Shown piece after piece: positions 1-8,702 of a DNA stretch of 64,000 nucleotides; the first letter of the stretch is position 1, and each line of letters opens with the position of its first letter. The stretch comes from Ignavibacteriales bacterium (GTDB lineage: Bacteria; Bacteroidota; Ignavibacteria; Ignavibacteriales; Ignavibacteriaceae): assembly GCA_016714125.1 (NCBI GenBank), contig JADJNX010000001.1:496001-560000 (forward strand), in the 5' to 3' direction. The notes beneath the pieces are model-generated. The model ran no database searches, was not told the origin of the DNA, and saw only the letters and a program-made list of their open reading frames with translations. The position numbers and the translations under genes were made by a program.

Positions 1-85
1 CAAAGGAATTATTTATAAAGCTTGCTTTGTTTAATTTAAAGATATGAATTATCAATTTTACCCGAAACCTAAAAAAGAGGAACTA

Positions 86-892
86 ATGGAAGTAAAAAGA
101 AGACCTGTAAAATCTTACAAAAAAGAGGAATTTATAAATTCGAGTGAAGCCAGAACCGTCAGGATACTTTCTGAATACCTCGATCCTGATGTAAAATTTA
201 AAAGGAATCAAATTACCGACACTATAGTGTTTTTTGGATCAGCCAGGATAAAACCAAGACATAAAGTCCTGCAGGAAATTGCGGAATTTAAAAAGAGTGA
301 GACTGGCGGAGAAGAAGAAATCAGACAACTGCACAGAGCTCTTGAAGCTTCCAAGTATTATGACGAAGCTGTTGAACTTGCAAGACTTACCGGTGAATAT
401 TTAAATTTAAAGACCACTCACGATGAAGGTTACGCAATTGTAACAGGTGGTGGACCCGGTATAATGGAAGCTGCCAATAAAGGAGCAACACTCGCAGGGT
501 GTAAATCGGTTGGTTTAACCATAAGTCTTCCAAATGAAGAGAGCATGAACGATTATGTTGTTGATGAACTGGGATTTGAATTTCACTACTTCTTTATGCG
601 TAAATTCTGGTTTGCATATTTAGCAAAAGCGGTGATTATCTTTCCGGGCGGATTTGGAACGATGGATGAAATGTTCGAAATTCTTACACTCGTACAAACT
701 AAAAAAATGACCAAGGAAATGAAAATTATCCTTTATGGTTCCGATTTTTGGAATGATTTGATAAACTTCGACAAACTGATCGATTTAGGCACAATCTCTC
801 CGGATGATGTAAATCTGTTTGAAATTCACAACACTCCTGAAGATGCATTTAAATCTCTGAAGAAGTATATGGAAGCGAGACTGCCAAGATAG
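86..892 (+). CDS. LOG family protein (TIGR00730-type Rossmann fold)
   Basis: The protein has the two signatures of the LOG/'lysine decarboxylase-like' family: GGGPGIMEAANKGA around residue 120 and PGGFGTMDEMFE around residue 190. In characterised members these bind a nucleotide, and some hydrolyse cytokinin-type or AMP-type ribotides; the substrate here is unknown. It is longer (about 268 aa) than minimal LOG proteins because of a charged N-terminal extension. An in-frame ATG lies at 44, but the ATG at 86 has AGAGG five bases upstream, so I prefer 86. It is the only plus-strand gene before 8.7 kb and stands alone. The exact enzymatic role is not assigned. Confidence 0.85.
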   Translation: MEVKRRPVKSYKKEEFINSSEARTVRILSEYLDPDVKFKRNQITDTIVFFGSARIKPRHKVLQEIAEFKKSETGGEEEIRQLHRALEASKYYDEAVELARLTGEYLNLKTTHDEGYAIVTGGGPGIMEAANKGATLAGCKSVGLTISLPNEESMNDYVVDELGFEFHYFFMRKFWFAYLAKAVIIFPGGFGTMDEMFEILTLVQTKKMTKEMKIILYGSDFWNDLINFDKLIDLGTISPDDVNLFEIHNTPEDAFKSLKKYMEARLPR

Positions 893-954
893 TTCTGCTT
901 CCTTTAGGTGAGAGACTCGCCGGATGGCGGGTCACATCATCTCAGTAGTAAGTT

Positions 955-1000
955 AAAAAAAGGTTTGTGCCTTCTATCCCTCGATATCAAGGCACAAACC
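955..1000 (-). terminator. Rho-independent terminator of the rpsU unit
   Basis: A perfect 12-bp inverted repeat (GGTTTGTGCCTT at 962-973 and AAGGCACAAACC at 989-1000) is followed, on the minus strand, by a run of seven T (955-961). It lies just after the rpsU stop, so it would end transcription coming from the zinc-ribbon gene and rpsU. It also separates this unit from the convergent LOG gene. Confidence 0.85.
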
Positions 1001-1033
1001 AAATCAAAATCTACTAAGAGTTAGAGGGTATAA

Positions 1034-1225
1034 CTAATCTTTATTGTCTGTTCTGTGAGCTCTTCTCTCCGCTTTAATCCTCTCCATCCTTTTTTTGATG
1101 GAAGGTTTAACGAAGAAAGTTCTCTTCTTATATTCTTTGAGTATCCCTGAGCGTTCATATTTCTTTTTGAAACGCTTCAGCGCTTTATCAATCGATTCAT
1201 TTTCTTGTACAGTAATGCCTATCAA
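1034..1225 (-). CDS. rpsU: 30S ribosomal protein bS21
   Basis: A 63-aa basic protein with the bS21 pattern: GITVQENESIDKALKRFKKK at the N-terminus and a lysine/arginine-rich tail (KKRMERIKAERRAHR). bS21 sits on the 30S platform near the 3' end of 16S rRNA and takes part in initiation. The start is a TTG at 1225 preceded by AAAGG seven bases upstream. It lies 13 bases after the zinc-ribbon gene, suggesting co-transcription, and is followed by a strong terminator. Confidence 0.93.
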   Translation of the reverse strand: MIGITVQENESIDKALKRFKKKYERSGILKEYKKRTFFVKPSIKKRMERIKAERRAHRTDNKD

Positions 1226-1238
1226 GCTAATACCTTTC

Positions 1239-1619
1239 TTAGTTGGTGGAAGCCAATAATTTTTTTATACCTTTACTCTGAAATTCGACAGTTAACGATA
1301 TCTTTGTTGATGAAAGATGGGACTTCGATTTGACAACGCCAAAATCTTCCCAGCCTTTATGAAACAAAACACTGCCGATTTCATAATCTTTATCGGGTGA
1401 GTAGTCAACTGCTTCACCCATATCAATGTTCTTTACAGAAATCCTGTCGTCTCTGATGATATCATCGAGAGTAATGACAAGTTTATTCTTGCACTTTTTA
1501 CATTTAGCCCAATACGCTTCTTCGCCAAAAGCCTCGCCAGCGGGTGTGGCGATTTCCATTTTGGTTACAGCTGCGCATGTTCTACAGAATGCTTCTATGT
1601 TCTTTGTTAGTCGTGCCAT
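1239..1619 (-). CDS. Zinc-ribbon-like protein of unknown function
   Basis: A 126-aa protein with two CxxC pairs about 25 residues apart (C12/C15 and C40/C43), the geometry of a zinc ribbon. A second conserved-looking block follows, beginning IGSVLFHKGWEDFGVV near residue 81 and ending VEFQSKGIKKLL. I do not recognise a named family. The C-terminal block is an alternating hydrophobic pattern that could be a small beta-barrel. It is directly upstream of rpsU with a 13-base gap, so a role linked to nucleic acid or translation is possible; this is inference from position only. No signal peptide or membrane segment. Confidence 0.7.
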   Translation of the reverse strand: MARLTKNIEAFCRTCAAVTKMEIATPAGEAFGEEAYWAKCKKCKNKLVITLDDIIRDDRISVKNIDMGEAVDYSPDKDYEIGSVLFHKGWEDFGVVKSKSHLSSTKISLTVEFQSKGIKKLLASTN

Positions 1620-1694
1620 ATAATTTAAATTTTAGATTTAAAATATACGTAAGATTTTCCCCTTTTCAAACAGGAAAGGGGAAAATCGTCGGTG

Positions 1695-3980
1695 TTAAAA
1701 ATGTTTTTTCTCTCTTTTACGGTTTTTATCTCCGAAAGAAGGCCTGTCAGACTTTTTTTCACGGGAATTGAACTCCTTAAAGCGTCTTGTGGAGTCTCCC
1801 CCAGGCGCCCCGTCGGCACTCTTTTTACCTTTGTAACCACCGGAAGAGCCTTCTGAGCTGCCGCCACCGGAGGATGAACCGCCTTCTGAGCTTCTGCCAC
1901 GATAGCCGCCACCGGAGGATGAACCACCTTCTGAGCTTCTGCCACGATAGCCGCCACCGGAGGATGAACCACCTTCTGAGCTTCTACCACGATAGCCGCC
2001 ACCTGAGGATGAACCGCCTTCTGAGCTTCTGCCACGATAGCCACCACCTGAGGATGAACCGCCTTCTGAGCTTCTGCCACGATAGCCACCGCCTGAGGAC
2101 GAACCTTCAGAGTTGCCACCACGGTATCCGCCGCCTGAAGATGAACCTTCAGAGTTGCCACCACGGTATCCGCCGCCTGAAGATGAACCTTCAGAGCTGC
2201 CACCACGGTATCCACCGCCTGAAGATGAACCTTCATAACTTTTTTTGCCTTTGTAGCCACCGCCTGAGGATGAACCGCCGCCTGAACGGCCTCTGCTAAA
2301 TCCACCTCTGTCACCGCCACCAAAACTTCTGGGACGATCACTGCTGTAAGATCTTCTTGGACGATCAGGATCACCCGGTTTCTTCTCAGAAACTTCAACA
2401 GAAATTTTTCTTCCTCTCATCTCTTTATCTTCAAAGGCTTTCAGAATCACATCTGTGAACTCTGCATCAGCTTCGAAAAATGAGAAGTTTCTCTGAAGTT
2501 CGATGTCACCAATCTGAATGTCAGCAAATCCGGTATAATCATTGATCAAACCCATGAGTGTTCCGGGTTTTACGTTGTCTGTTTTTCCAATATTAATGAA
2601 AAAGCGGGCAAAGTTAACATCAGATCTTGAGGTTTTTCCGGTAGATTTTCCTTCTTTAGGGGCATTCAACTCGGTGCTGTTTTTATAATAATCGAGGAAA
2701 CGGTTAAATTCAACCGAAACAAATTTCATTATAAGTTCTTCACGGTCAAGCCATTCAAGTTTTCTGTAAATCTCAGGGAGGAATGATTCAATTTGGGTGT
2801 GATCAACTTCCACTTTTTCCATTCTGTCGATAAGGTGGAAAAGTTGTTTTTCACAGATCACTTTACCGTTTGGAATTTCTTCGTAAGTGAATTTTTTGTT
2901 GATCTGTTTTTCAATTCTGGTAATCAAATGTTTCTCTTTTTGATTGGAGATCACAATTGATGTTCCTTTTTTCCCGGCTCTGCCTGTTCTGCCACTTCTG
3001 TGGGTATAGAGGTCAATCTCTTCAGGAAGGCTGTAATTGATAATGTGTGTCAGATTGTCAACGTCAAGTCCTCTTGCCGCCACATCGGTTGCTACGAGTA
3101 TCTGGAGGTGTTTAATTCTGAATTTGTTCATTACCGAATCACGCTGAGCCTGGCTGAGGTCTCCATGTAATGCATCGGCATTATAACCGTCACGCATTAA
3201 AAGGTCAGCAACTTCCTGGGTTTCTTTACGGGTTCTGCAAAATACTATTCCGTAAATCTCAGGATTAAAATCAACTATTCTTTTTAGTGCGAGGTATCTG
3301 TCTTTGGCATAAACCATAAAACAAACATGATTAACATTCTCCGCACCTGAATTTTTTTTGCCGATTGTTATTTCAACCGGATTTTCCATATATCTTTTAA
3401 TGATGCCTGTAATCTCTGATGGCATTGTAGCCGAGAAAAGAAGCATGTTTTTGTCTTCCGGTGTCTCAGATAATATCGCTTCGAGTTCATCTCTGAATCC
3501 CATGTTCAACATTTCATCTGCTTCATCAAGAACAACAGTTTCAACTTCAGAGATATTGATCTCTTTTCTGTTGATAAGATCGAGCAATCTGCCCGGTGTT
3601 GCAGAAATAATCTGTGCACCATTCTTAACGAGTTTAATCTGTCTTTCGATACTTGCTCCGCCAAAAACTGCGGCGACTTTAACGCCCTCTTTGTATTTGG
3701 AGTAGTTTGCGAGATCATCAGCTATTTGAAGACAAAGTTCACGGGTTGGGCTAAGTATTAGCACCTGAACCTGTTTTTTGTTTACATCTAAATTTTGAAG
3801 TATCGGTATGCCAAATGCGGCTGTTTTTCCGGTTCCGGTTTGTGCTAAAGCAATAACATCTTTACTGTTATCTGCGAGGAGAAGAGGTATCACCTGTTCC
3901 TGTACCGGCATCGGGGTTTCAAAACCCAACTCGGTGATGGCTTTAATAATGCTCTCTTCGATTCCTAATTCTTTAAACAT
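1695..3980 (-). CDS. deaD: DEAD-box ATP-dependent RNA helicase with repeat tail
   Basis: All core DEAD-box motifs are present in order: FKELGI Q-motif region, AQTGTGKT (46-53), PTREL (about 79-83), TPGRL, DEAD (152-155), SAT (183-185), ARGLD and HRSGRTGRAG. A DbpA-type RNA-binding domain follows (about 470-545, NFARFFINIGKTDNVKPG), as in DeaD/CsdA and DbpA, which unwind rRNA duplexes during ribosome assembly, often in the cold. Residues about 560-720 are a low-complexity tail of tandem SSSGGGYRGRSSEGG units containing YRG/RGG-like steps, ending in a basic segment. At 761 aa it is longer than typical DeaD, mainly through this tail. It is preceded by about 350 bases of non-coding DNA and appears monocistronic. 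Confidence 0.93.
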   Translation of the reverse strand: MFKELGIEESIIKAITELGFETPMPVQEQVIPLLLADNSKDVIALAQTGTGKTAAFGIPILQNLDVNKKQVQVLILSPTRELCLQIADDLANYSKYKEGVKVAAVFGGASIERQIKLVKNGAQIISATPGRLLDLINRKEINISEVETVVLDEADEMLNMGFRDELEAILSETPEDKNMLLFSATMPSEITGIIKRYMENPVEITIGKKNSGAENVNHVCFMVYAKDRYLALKRIVDFNPEIYGIVFCRTRKETQEVADLLMRDGYNADALHGDLSQAQRDSVMNKFRIKHLQILVATDVAARGLDVDNLTHIINYSLPEEIDLYTHRSGRTGRAGKKGTSIVISNQKEKHLITRIEKQINKKFTYEEIPNGKVICEKQLFHLIDRMEKVEVDHTQIESFLPEIYRKLEWLDREELIMKFVSVEFNRFLDYYKNSTELNAPKEGKSTGKTSRSDVNFARFFINIGKTDNVKPGTLMGLINDYTGFADIQIGDIELQRNFSFFEADAEFTDVILKAFEDKEMRGRKISVEVSEKKPGDPDRPRRSYSSDRPRSFGGGDRGGFSRGRSGGGSSSGGGYKGKKSYEGSSSGGGYRGGSSEGSSSGGGYRGGNSEGSSSGGGYRGGNSEGSSSGGGYRGRSSEGGSSSGGGYRGRSSEGGSSSGGGYRGRSSEGGSSSGGGYRGRSSEGGSSSGGGYRGRSSEGGSSSGGGSSEGSSGGYKGKKSADGAPGGDSTRRFKEFNSREKKSDRPSFGDKNRKREKKHF
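1850..2278 (-). repeat. In-gene tandem repeat, 42- and 45-bp units
   Basis: Within deaD the DNA repeats in two unit lengths: three 42-bp units encoding SSSGGGYRGGNSEG-like 14-mers and five 45-bp units encoding SSSGGGYRGRSSEGG 15-mers, flanked by degenerate copies. Several neighbouring units are almost identical in DNA, so copy number probably changes by slippage or recombination. All unit lengths are multiples of three, which keeps the tail in frame. Confidence 0.9.
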
Positions 3981-4333
3981 ATTTTCCTTGTATGTTTTGG
4001 GGATCAGCCATAATGTTACGACATCACAAAGTCTCGAGACACAAAGTCAACTTTTTGTCACTCGTTTGTCTTTATTAATCGCTTTTCAACTGATCAAATG
4101 CTAAAAAAATGAAGCCTGTTCATTTTTGTTAAAAGTAGATACTGGGGCAGTTACTTCTGAGCCAGAAGTAAATAAGTTGAACATAAAACCGGTTAGAAAC
4201 TTTTTCTCTAAGTCTGAGGTAAGCAAGAATCTCTATTTTTTGGAAGTTTTATATACCAATCGCCACTCTTACAGGCCGTTTACGGAAATTTTTAATTTCC
4301 AGCTTTAAATATACGAATATTTATGAATATCCG
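3981..4333. other. Intergenic region upstream of deaD
   Basis: A 353-base gap between deaD and the upstream Usp gene. I see no convincing gene in it on either strand and no strong terminator hairpin. It must hold the deaD promoter and possibly a long 5' leader, as is common for cold-responsive helicase genes; that is inference. Confidence 0.4.
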
Positions 4334-4792
4334 TCAATTATCTCTTTTCGGTGTAATCACCAGCACAGGACAATCAGAGTGCCTGATTACCTTTTCTGCA
4401 ACACTGCCAAGAAGAGTATGAAGAAGTCCTGTTTTACCTTGTGTGGCAATAACAATCAAATCCATCTTTGTTTCAGCAGCATATTTTACAATCTCTGCAT
4501 GACTGACGCCAAATCTGAAAACCTTCTCAATCTTTACATCCCCAAACTTTTCTTTCATCTGGGCAATACATTCATCCATTTCCCGATTTGCCTGCTCACG
4601 AAGTTCGTTTTCGATCCTCTCCTGAGTCAAATCAAAAGTTCTTATTGCCAGAATTGGTTTAAAATCTTCGATCACATTTAGCAGATGAATGGTTGCATCA
4701 TACTTCAAAGCTCTTTCAACAGCGTATTCTGCTGCTGCCATCGAGTAGGTACTGAAATCGGTTGGAAATAAAATATTTTTGATAGGTGTCAT
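4334..4792 (-). CDS. Universal stress protein (UspA family), single domain
   Basis: A 152-aa single Usp domain. The N-terminus ILFPTDFS and the C-terminal ATP-binding signature GKTGLLHTLLGSVAEKVIRHS, ending CPVLVITP, fit the G-2x-G-9x-G-(S/T) motif of ATP-binding Usps. These are cytoplasmic stress-adaptation proteins with no single defined reaction. It lies 9 bases downstream of the anti-sigma gene, so it is probably the last gene of the ECF sigma operon. Confidence 0.9.
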   Translation of the reverse strand: MTPIKNILFPTDFSTYSMAAAEYAVERALKYDATIHLLNVIEDFKPILAIRTFDLTQERIENELREQANREMDECIAQMKEKFGDVKIEKVFRFGVSHAEIVKYAAETKMDLIVIATQGKTGLLHTLLGSVAEKVIRHSDCPVLVITPKRDN

Positions 4793-4801
4793 AACATTTC
4801 T

Positions 4802-5647
4802 CTAATTCAATCCACAAAAAAGGGATTTTAATTTTTCAGATTTTTCCTTCGAAACCACAGCCCTCACATTGGAACCACATTTGTTTATCACGATTCCCAT
4901 GCTCTCAGCATCCTGTGTGTAACAGGAACCCGCCATTACAGTGGACATAATTTCATTGTCCAGATTTAATTTTTTCTCCGATGTAAGATACTTTTGGTCC
5001 ACTTCAAATATGTAAAGCAAATTTCCCTTTGCATCTTTCAACACAACATGACCAAATTTTTCACCGTTATCCTGGGAAACCACAGCACCAACATACTCCC
5101 ACCCCTTTGGACAAACCATTCTTAATGCATAACGAAGCCCTTTATCATGAAAAAAAGACTTTATTGTGTTTGAGTCGCTTGATGCAATTTCACAGGAGAG
5201 TTTTGAATCGAGAATGGCTTTAAAATTGTTCATCGCCATTTTGTCGAGACTAAATTTCGATTCGAGTACCTCAAGCTTGGGATCAATCTCCCCGTCAGTA
5301 ACTCGAAATATAAAAAGTGTAAGGAATATCACTGCGACTGCGGCGGCATAAGCCCAGGGTCTGAGGCTAAAAACAGGTTTTGATGATGCAGGGGTCTCTT
5401 CAGGAAATTTTCCTGTCCTGAGATCCAACATTATTCTGTTTTTAAGGGATGAAGGACAACCGGCAAAACGGCATTTGTTTTTTACTGTCCTCTTAATTGT
5501 GGTTTGAACATGATATTCAAACTTCAGGTCGGGATCAGACTCAGAAAGTGTCCTGATCTTTGCCTGCAATTGGGAGTCATTAATTTCATTATCAACTAAA
5601 GCTGTAACTAACTCGGCGTATTCGTGTTTATCTTTATCGTGCATCAT
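4802..5647 (-). CDS. Membrane anti-sigma factor (putative)
   Basis: A 281-aa protein with one predicted membrane helix (residues about 97-115, WAYAAAVAVIFLTLFIF), a cytoplasmic N-terminal part with a C59/C64 segment followed by PSSLKNRI typical of anti-sigma proteins, and an extracytoplasmic domain of about 165 residues containing four or more cysteines. It starts 5 bases after the ECF sigma gene, the usual sigma/anti-sigma order. The likely job is to hold the sigma factor inactive until an envelope signal arrives. The periplasmic domain is not one I recognise, so the signal is unknown. Confidence 0.75.
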   Translation of the reverse strand: MMHDKDKHEYAELVTALVDNEINDSQLQAKIRTLSESDPDLKFEYHVQTTIKRTVKNKCRFAGCPSSLKNRIMLDLRTGKFPEETPASSKPVFSLRPWAYAAAVAVIFLTLFIFRVTDGEIDPKLEVLESKFSLDKMAMNNFKAILDSKLSCEIASSDSNTIKSFFHDKGLRYALRMVCPKGWEYVGAVVSQDNGEKFGHVVLKDAKGNLLYIFEVDQKYLTSEKKLNLDNEIMSTVMAGSCYTQDAESMGIVINKCGSNVRAVVSKEKSEKLKSLFCGLN

Positions 5648-5652
5648 CTCAA

Positions 5653-6222
5653 CTAATTCTTAACGTAACCTTTTGAACCCGCATAGTCATACAGTTTTGC
5701 ATAAAGCATTTTTCGTGCTCTGTGCAAACGCGATCTGACGGTACCAACGGGGCAATCTATAAATTCAGCAATCTCTTCGTAGGTGAATCCTTCAATATCA
5801 GCAAGTATCACTACTGTTCTGAAATCTTCGGGAAGCGAGGAGATGGCGGATGCCACCTGATCATCAAGCAGATTATCAAAAATCTCTCTTTCAAGGTGGG
5901 CATCTTCAGTTGAAGAAGGTTTTACATTTTCGTAGTAGTTTTCAACATCTTCATAATCAAATCTCTCAGGCTCTTTTGTCTTTTTTCGATAGGAATTTAT
6001 GTAAGTGTTCTTCATGATCCTAAACAACCATGCCTTACAATTGGTTCCTTTCTCGAACTTGTCAAAAAACCTGAATGCACGCATATATGTATCTTGCACC
6101 AGGTCGTTCGCCTCGTCAGAGTCGCCCGTCATCCTCAATGCAAAATTGAATAGAGCATCCATGTGGGGAACGGCTTCCCGTTCAAAATCAGCGTATAGAT
6201 CGCCGTTATAGTTTTTAGTCAT
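5653..6222 (-). CDS. ECF RNA polymerase sigma factor (RpoE-like)
   Basis: A 189-aa group 4 sigma factor. Region 2 (about 20-85) contains FALRMTGDSDEANDLVQDTYMRAFRFFDKF and the -10-recognition helix CKAWLFRIMKNTYINSYRKK; region 4 (about 125-180) contains LPEDFRTVVILADIEGFTYEEIAEFIDCPVGTVRSRLHRAR in typical spacing. It directs core RNA polymerase to a dedicated promoter set. It heads a sigma/anti-sigma/Usp operon, so autoregulation and release by an envelope or stress signal are likely (inference). Confidence 0.9.
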   Translation of the reverse strand: MTKNYNGDLYADFEREAVPHMDALFNFALRMTGDSDEANDLVQDTYMRAFRFFDKFEKGTNCKAWLFRIMKNTYINSYRKKTKEPERFDYEDVENYYENVKPSSTEDAHLEREIFDNLLDDQVASAISSLPEDFRTVVILADIEGFTYEEIAEFIDCPVGTVRSRLHRARKMLYAKLYDYAGSKGYVKN

Positions 6223-6351
6223 AAAGTCTTGTTAAAAAGTATAGAATCTCGATTCATAATTATAACAAATAAATGTTAAAACACAAAAAAAGAGTGTTAT
6301 ATTTTTGTTAAGCGGAAAAATTTGCAGGGTGAAAGAAGGAAAGTTTTGGGC

Positions 6352-7889
6352 TTACCTCAGCTTTAGAGTATTCAAAGGTTTTCCAATTCGATCTACAACA
6401 TCGATAAAAAAAGCCGTTGATGAGGGCAGATTCTACCTTTTCACCCCGATAAAAGAGAAGATTGGCAACATTTCCCGATGCAATGGCGACTTCTGATGAT
6501 CGTCTTCCTTTTGGGGTGATAATATTTAGTGGGAGTGCTGAATAAGGGCTGGATTTTAACTCCCCGCCGGGGATAATATTTGTAAATCCTTTTGCGACGA
6601 GACTGTAATAGTTCTCGACAGTAACAAGATTTTCAAGGGCTTCTTCTGTGAGTTTTTCCCCTTTTCCCGGATGATCGGGCATACCCGGTTTTAGAGTTTT
6701 TCCTCTAACCACTTTTGATCCTGTCAGATCATACTCTTTATAACCCGATTGCCTCTCAAGTTTTCCAATTTGTTTGATCTCTCCCTCAAAATAGACGGGT
6801 ACCTTATCACGAATAACAACTTCAGAATAGTTTATTCCGATATTTGTAACCACTCCGTTTAACTCAACATTTCTGAGAAGTAAATCATACAATAGTTTTT
6901 TATTTTCAGGGAGGGACTCATATTGAGTTGTCCCAAACGAGGCAAATTCATTAAATGTAATCGACTTTATCGCACCAAGGAAGAGGAGAAAATTTATACT
7001 TCTCTGGAAACTCCTCTCAAAATCATATTGCCAACCGCCACTTTCTATCAAAATGGTTGCAGCACCCAAACCCTGGAAAGTATCTCCAAATGCTTTTGGT
7101 TCAAATTCATCATCATATCTTCCAATGTGACCGGGAATTGTATCCCCTGCAAGATCCACCAATTGTGAGATTAATTTCATTGCATCAAGCCGGTTTTTTG
7201 GAATGCTTCTTTGTCCATCAGAGGGAGGCGCAAGAAATGAAATGGTTGCGGGTCTGCCCGTTGTTCCAACTGCATGTACTCTCCCCTGATCATGAAGATT
7301 AAATGCAAAGTGGGGTTTTATTGTTTTGAAGGTGGACATCAGGAGTTTTGCTTCAGGAGTGGCAAGGTTTTTTGCGTCACGATTAAGGTCGATTCCTTGT
7401 GAATTTGTGCGGGTAAACCGTTCTGCACCATCAGGATTAACAAGTGGCATAAACCAGATTGTTGTGTTTGCCAAAATCGAATCCCTGAATTCTTTGTAAT
7501 ATCCCGGATTTTTTATGAAGTTGAAGAGGTCAAAAAGTGCCGCATTTGCCGTGGGTTCATCTCCATGCATCTGCGCCCACATAAATATCTTCTTTTTACC
7601 TGTACCCGTCTTTACAAGGAAGATATCCCTTCCCTGTGCAGATTTCCCTGCGGTTGTTACTTCAAAAAGTGGATTGGTTCGGAGAGAATCGACAAGTTTT
7701 ACAATGTCTTTATGTGAGTAATATCGGTCGATTAACGACTTTTCTTTGTAACTCTGATAATCTTTGTAAATATTTTTTTAGCATTATATTCTTCTGATTT
7801 ACCTCATTCCCAACGGGGGTTATGGATGCCACTGTGAGGAGAACTGAATATATAAGTGTAGTAAGACCGGAGGTCAGTAACAACGGCAT
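6352..7889 (-). CDS. Secreted M14 zinc carboxypeptidase, two frameshifts
   Basis: Zinc ligands are visible as QMHGDEP (HxxE, about residues 108-111) and H about 199 in NLHDQG; the substrate-binding DLNRD and catalytic Glu in LIESGG (about 282) complete the M14 set. The uninterrupted frame (6308-7582) begins right at the zinc site, which is too late. Removing one base from the seven-base run at 7773-7779 joins it to an upstream frame beginning at the ATG at 7889 with a hydrophobic signal peptide (LIYSVLLTVAS). Removing one base at the A7 run 6406-6412 replaces an odd cysteine-rich end with FFIDVVDRIGKPLNTLKLR. With both repairs the protein is about 511 aa. It probably trims peptides outside the cytoplasm. 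Confidence 0.8.
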
Positions 7890-7920
7890 TAGAATTTACC
7901 TGCCATTTAAATGACACCTC

Positions 7921-8559
7921 TCAATACATCGTTCCGAGTGTGATTGTAAGGTAAACTCCCGAGAGATTTTCCCTGAAGACTCCCTTCATCCCCTCAACAC
8001 CACCATTAAAAAGATGAGAATAGTAATAACGGACATTAAGTCCCAACAGATTTCGTTTGTTTATCCCAAAGTTTGCGCCTATTCCGGCATATCCACCCAG
8101 AGCTACCTGAGCCTTTGCCGAACCAAATGAACTAAAAAATTCTTTTTCAAATGGAGTGGTCACAACAAGATTTGGTCCTACACCCACAGCAATGTATGGA
8201 CGCAGATTTTCAGTCAGACTCTCTTTAAATAATCTGTAATGTAGTCCAATAGAAAATGGAATCTGAAATATCCTGTTTTGTTTCCCGACTACAATTATTC
8301 GACCCCAATAATCGATATATTCAAACTCACGTTCATCTTTAACTTCGCTGATTGAGAAATCAACAAACCCGGTAAGTTCATCCGAGAGTTCTCTTCTATA
8401 AAATCCACCCAATCCAAACCCGCCTTCACCTATCATGATATCCAGTCCAAGCGTATTGGCAGGAAATGTCATCGGTTCTATTGGTGGTGCCACATCTCCA
8501 AGTTTTTGTGCAAATAAAAACATCGGAGAGAGCAAAAGTATCAATGCTAATTTTCTCAT
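7921..8559 (-). CDS. Small outer-membrane beta-barrel protein
   Basis: A 212-aa protein with a signal peptide (MRKLALILLLSPMFLFAQ) followed by alternating hydrophobic/polar strands and many glycines and tyrosines, ending in a strand with a C-terminal aromatic (YLTITLGTMY). This is the pattern of an 8- to 10-stranded OmpA/OmpX-like barrel. Function unknown. It lies 31 bases upstream of the carboxypeptidase start and is probably co-transcribed with it. Confidence 0.7.
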   Translation of the reverse strand: MRKLALILLLSPMFLFAQKLGDVAPPIEPMTFPANTLGLDIMIGEGGFGLGGFYRRELSDELTGFVDFSISEVKDEREFEYIDYWGRIIVVGKQNRIFQIPFSIGLHYRLFKESLTENLRPYIAVGVGPNLVVTTPFEKEFFSSFGSAKAQVALGGYAGIGANFGINKRNLLGLNVRYYYSHLFNGGVEGMKGVFRENLSGVYLTITLGTMY

Positions 8560-8702
8560 TTTTTATTATCTTTTATTACAAAGTGTGAAAATTTAAAATT
8601 TTAGTTTTCCCGGCATAAGTTAATGATAAATTCAGATAATAATCAAGGTTATCCGCCGTTACCTGAAATAATTTTACCCATGAATTTTGAAACCAGTTCG
8701 AT

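Noticed and set aside
1850..2278. Regularly spaced repeats that might suggest a CRISPR array
   Set aside because: The units are contiguous coding repeats without spacers, in frame with the helicase.
1625..2398. A 257-codon open frame on the minus strand overlapping the deaD repeat tail, and a 170-codon one on the plus strand (1787-2299)
   Set aside because: Both exist because the 42/45-bp repeats contain no stop in these frames; they are repetitive, have no family features and lie inside a confident gene.
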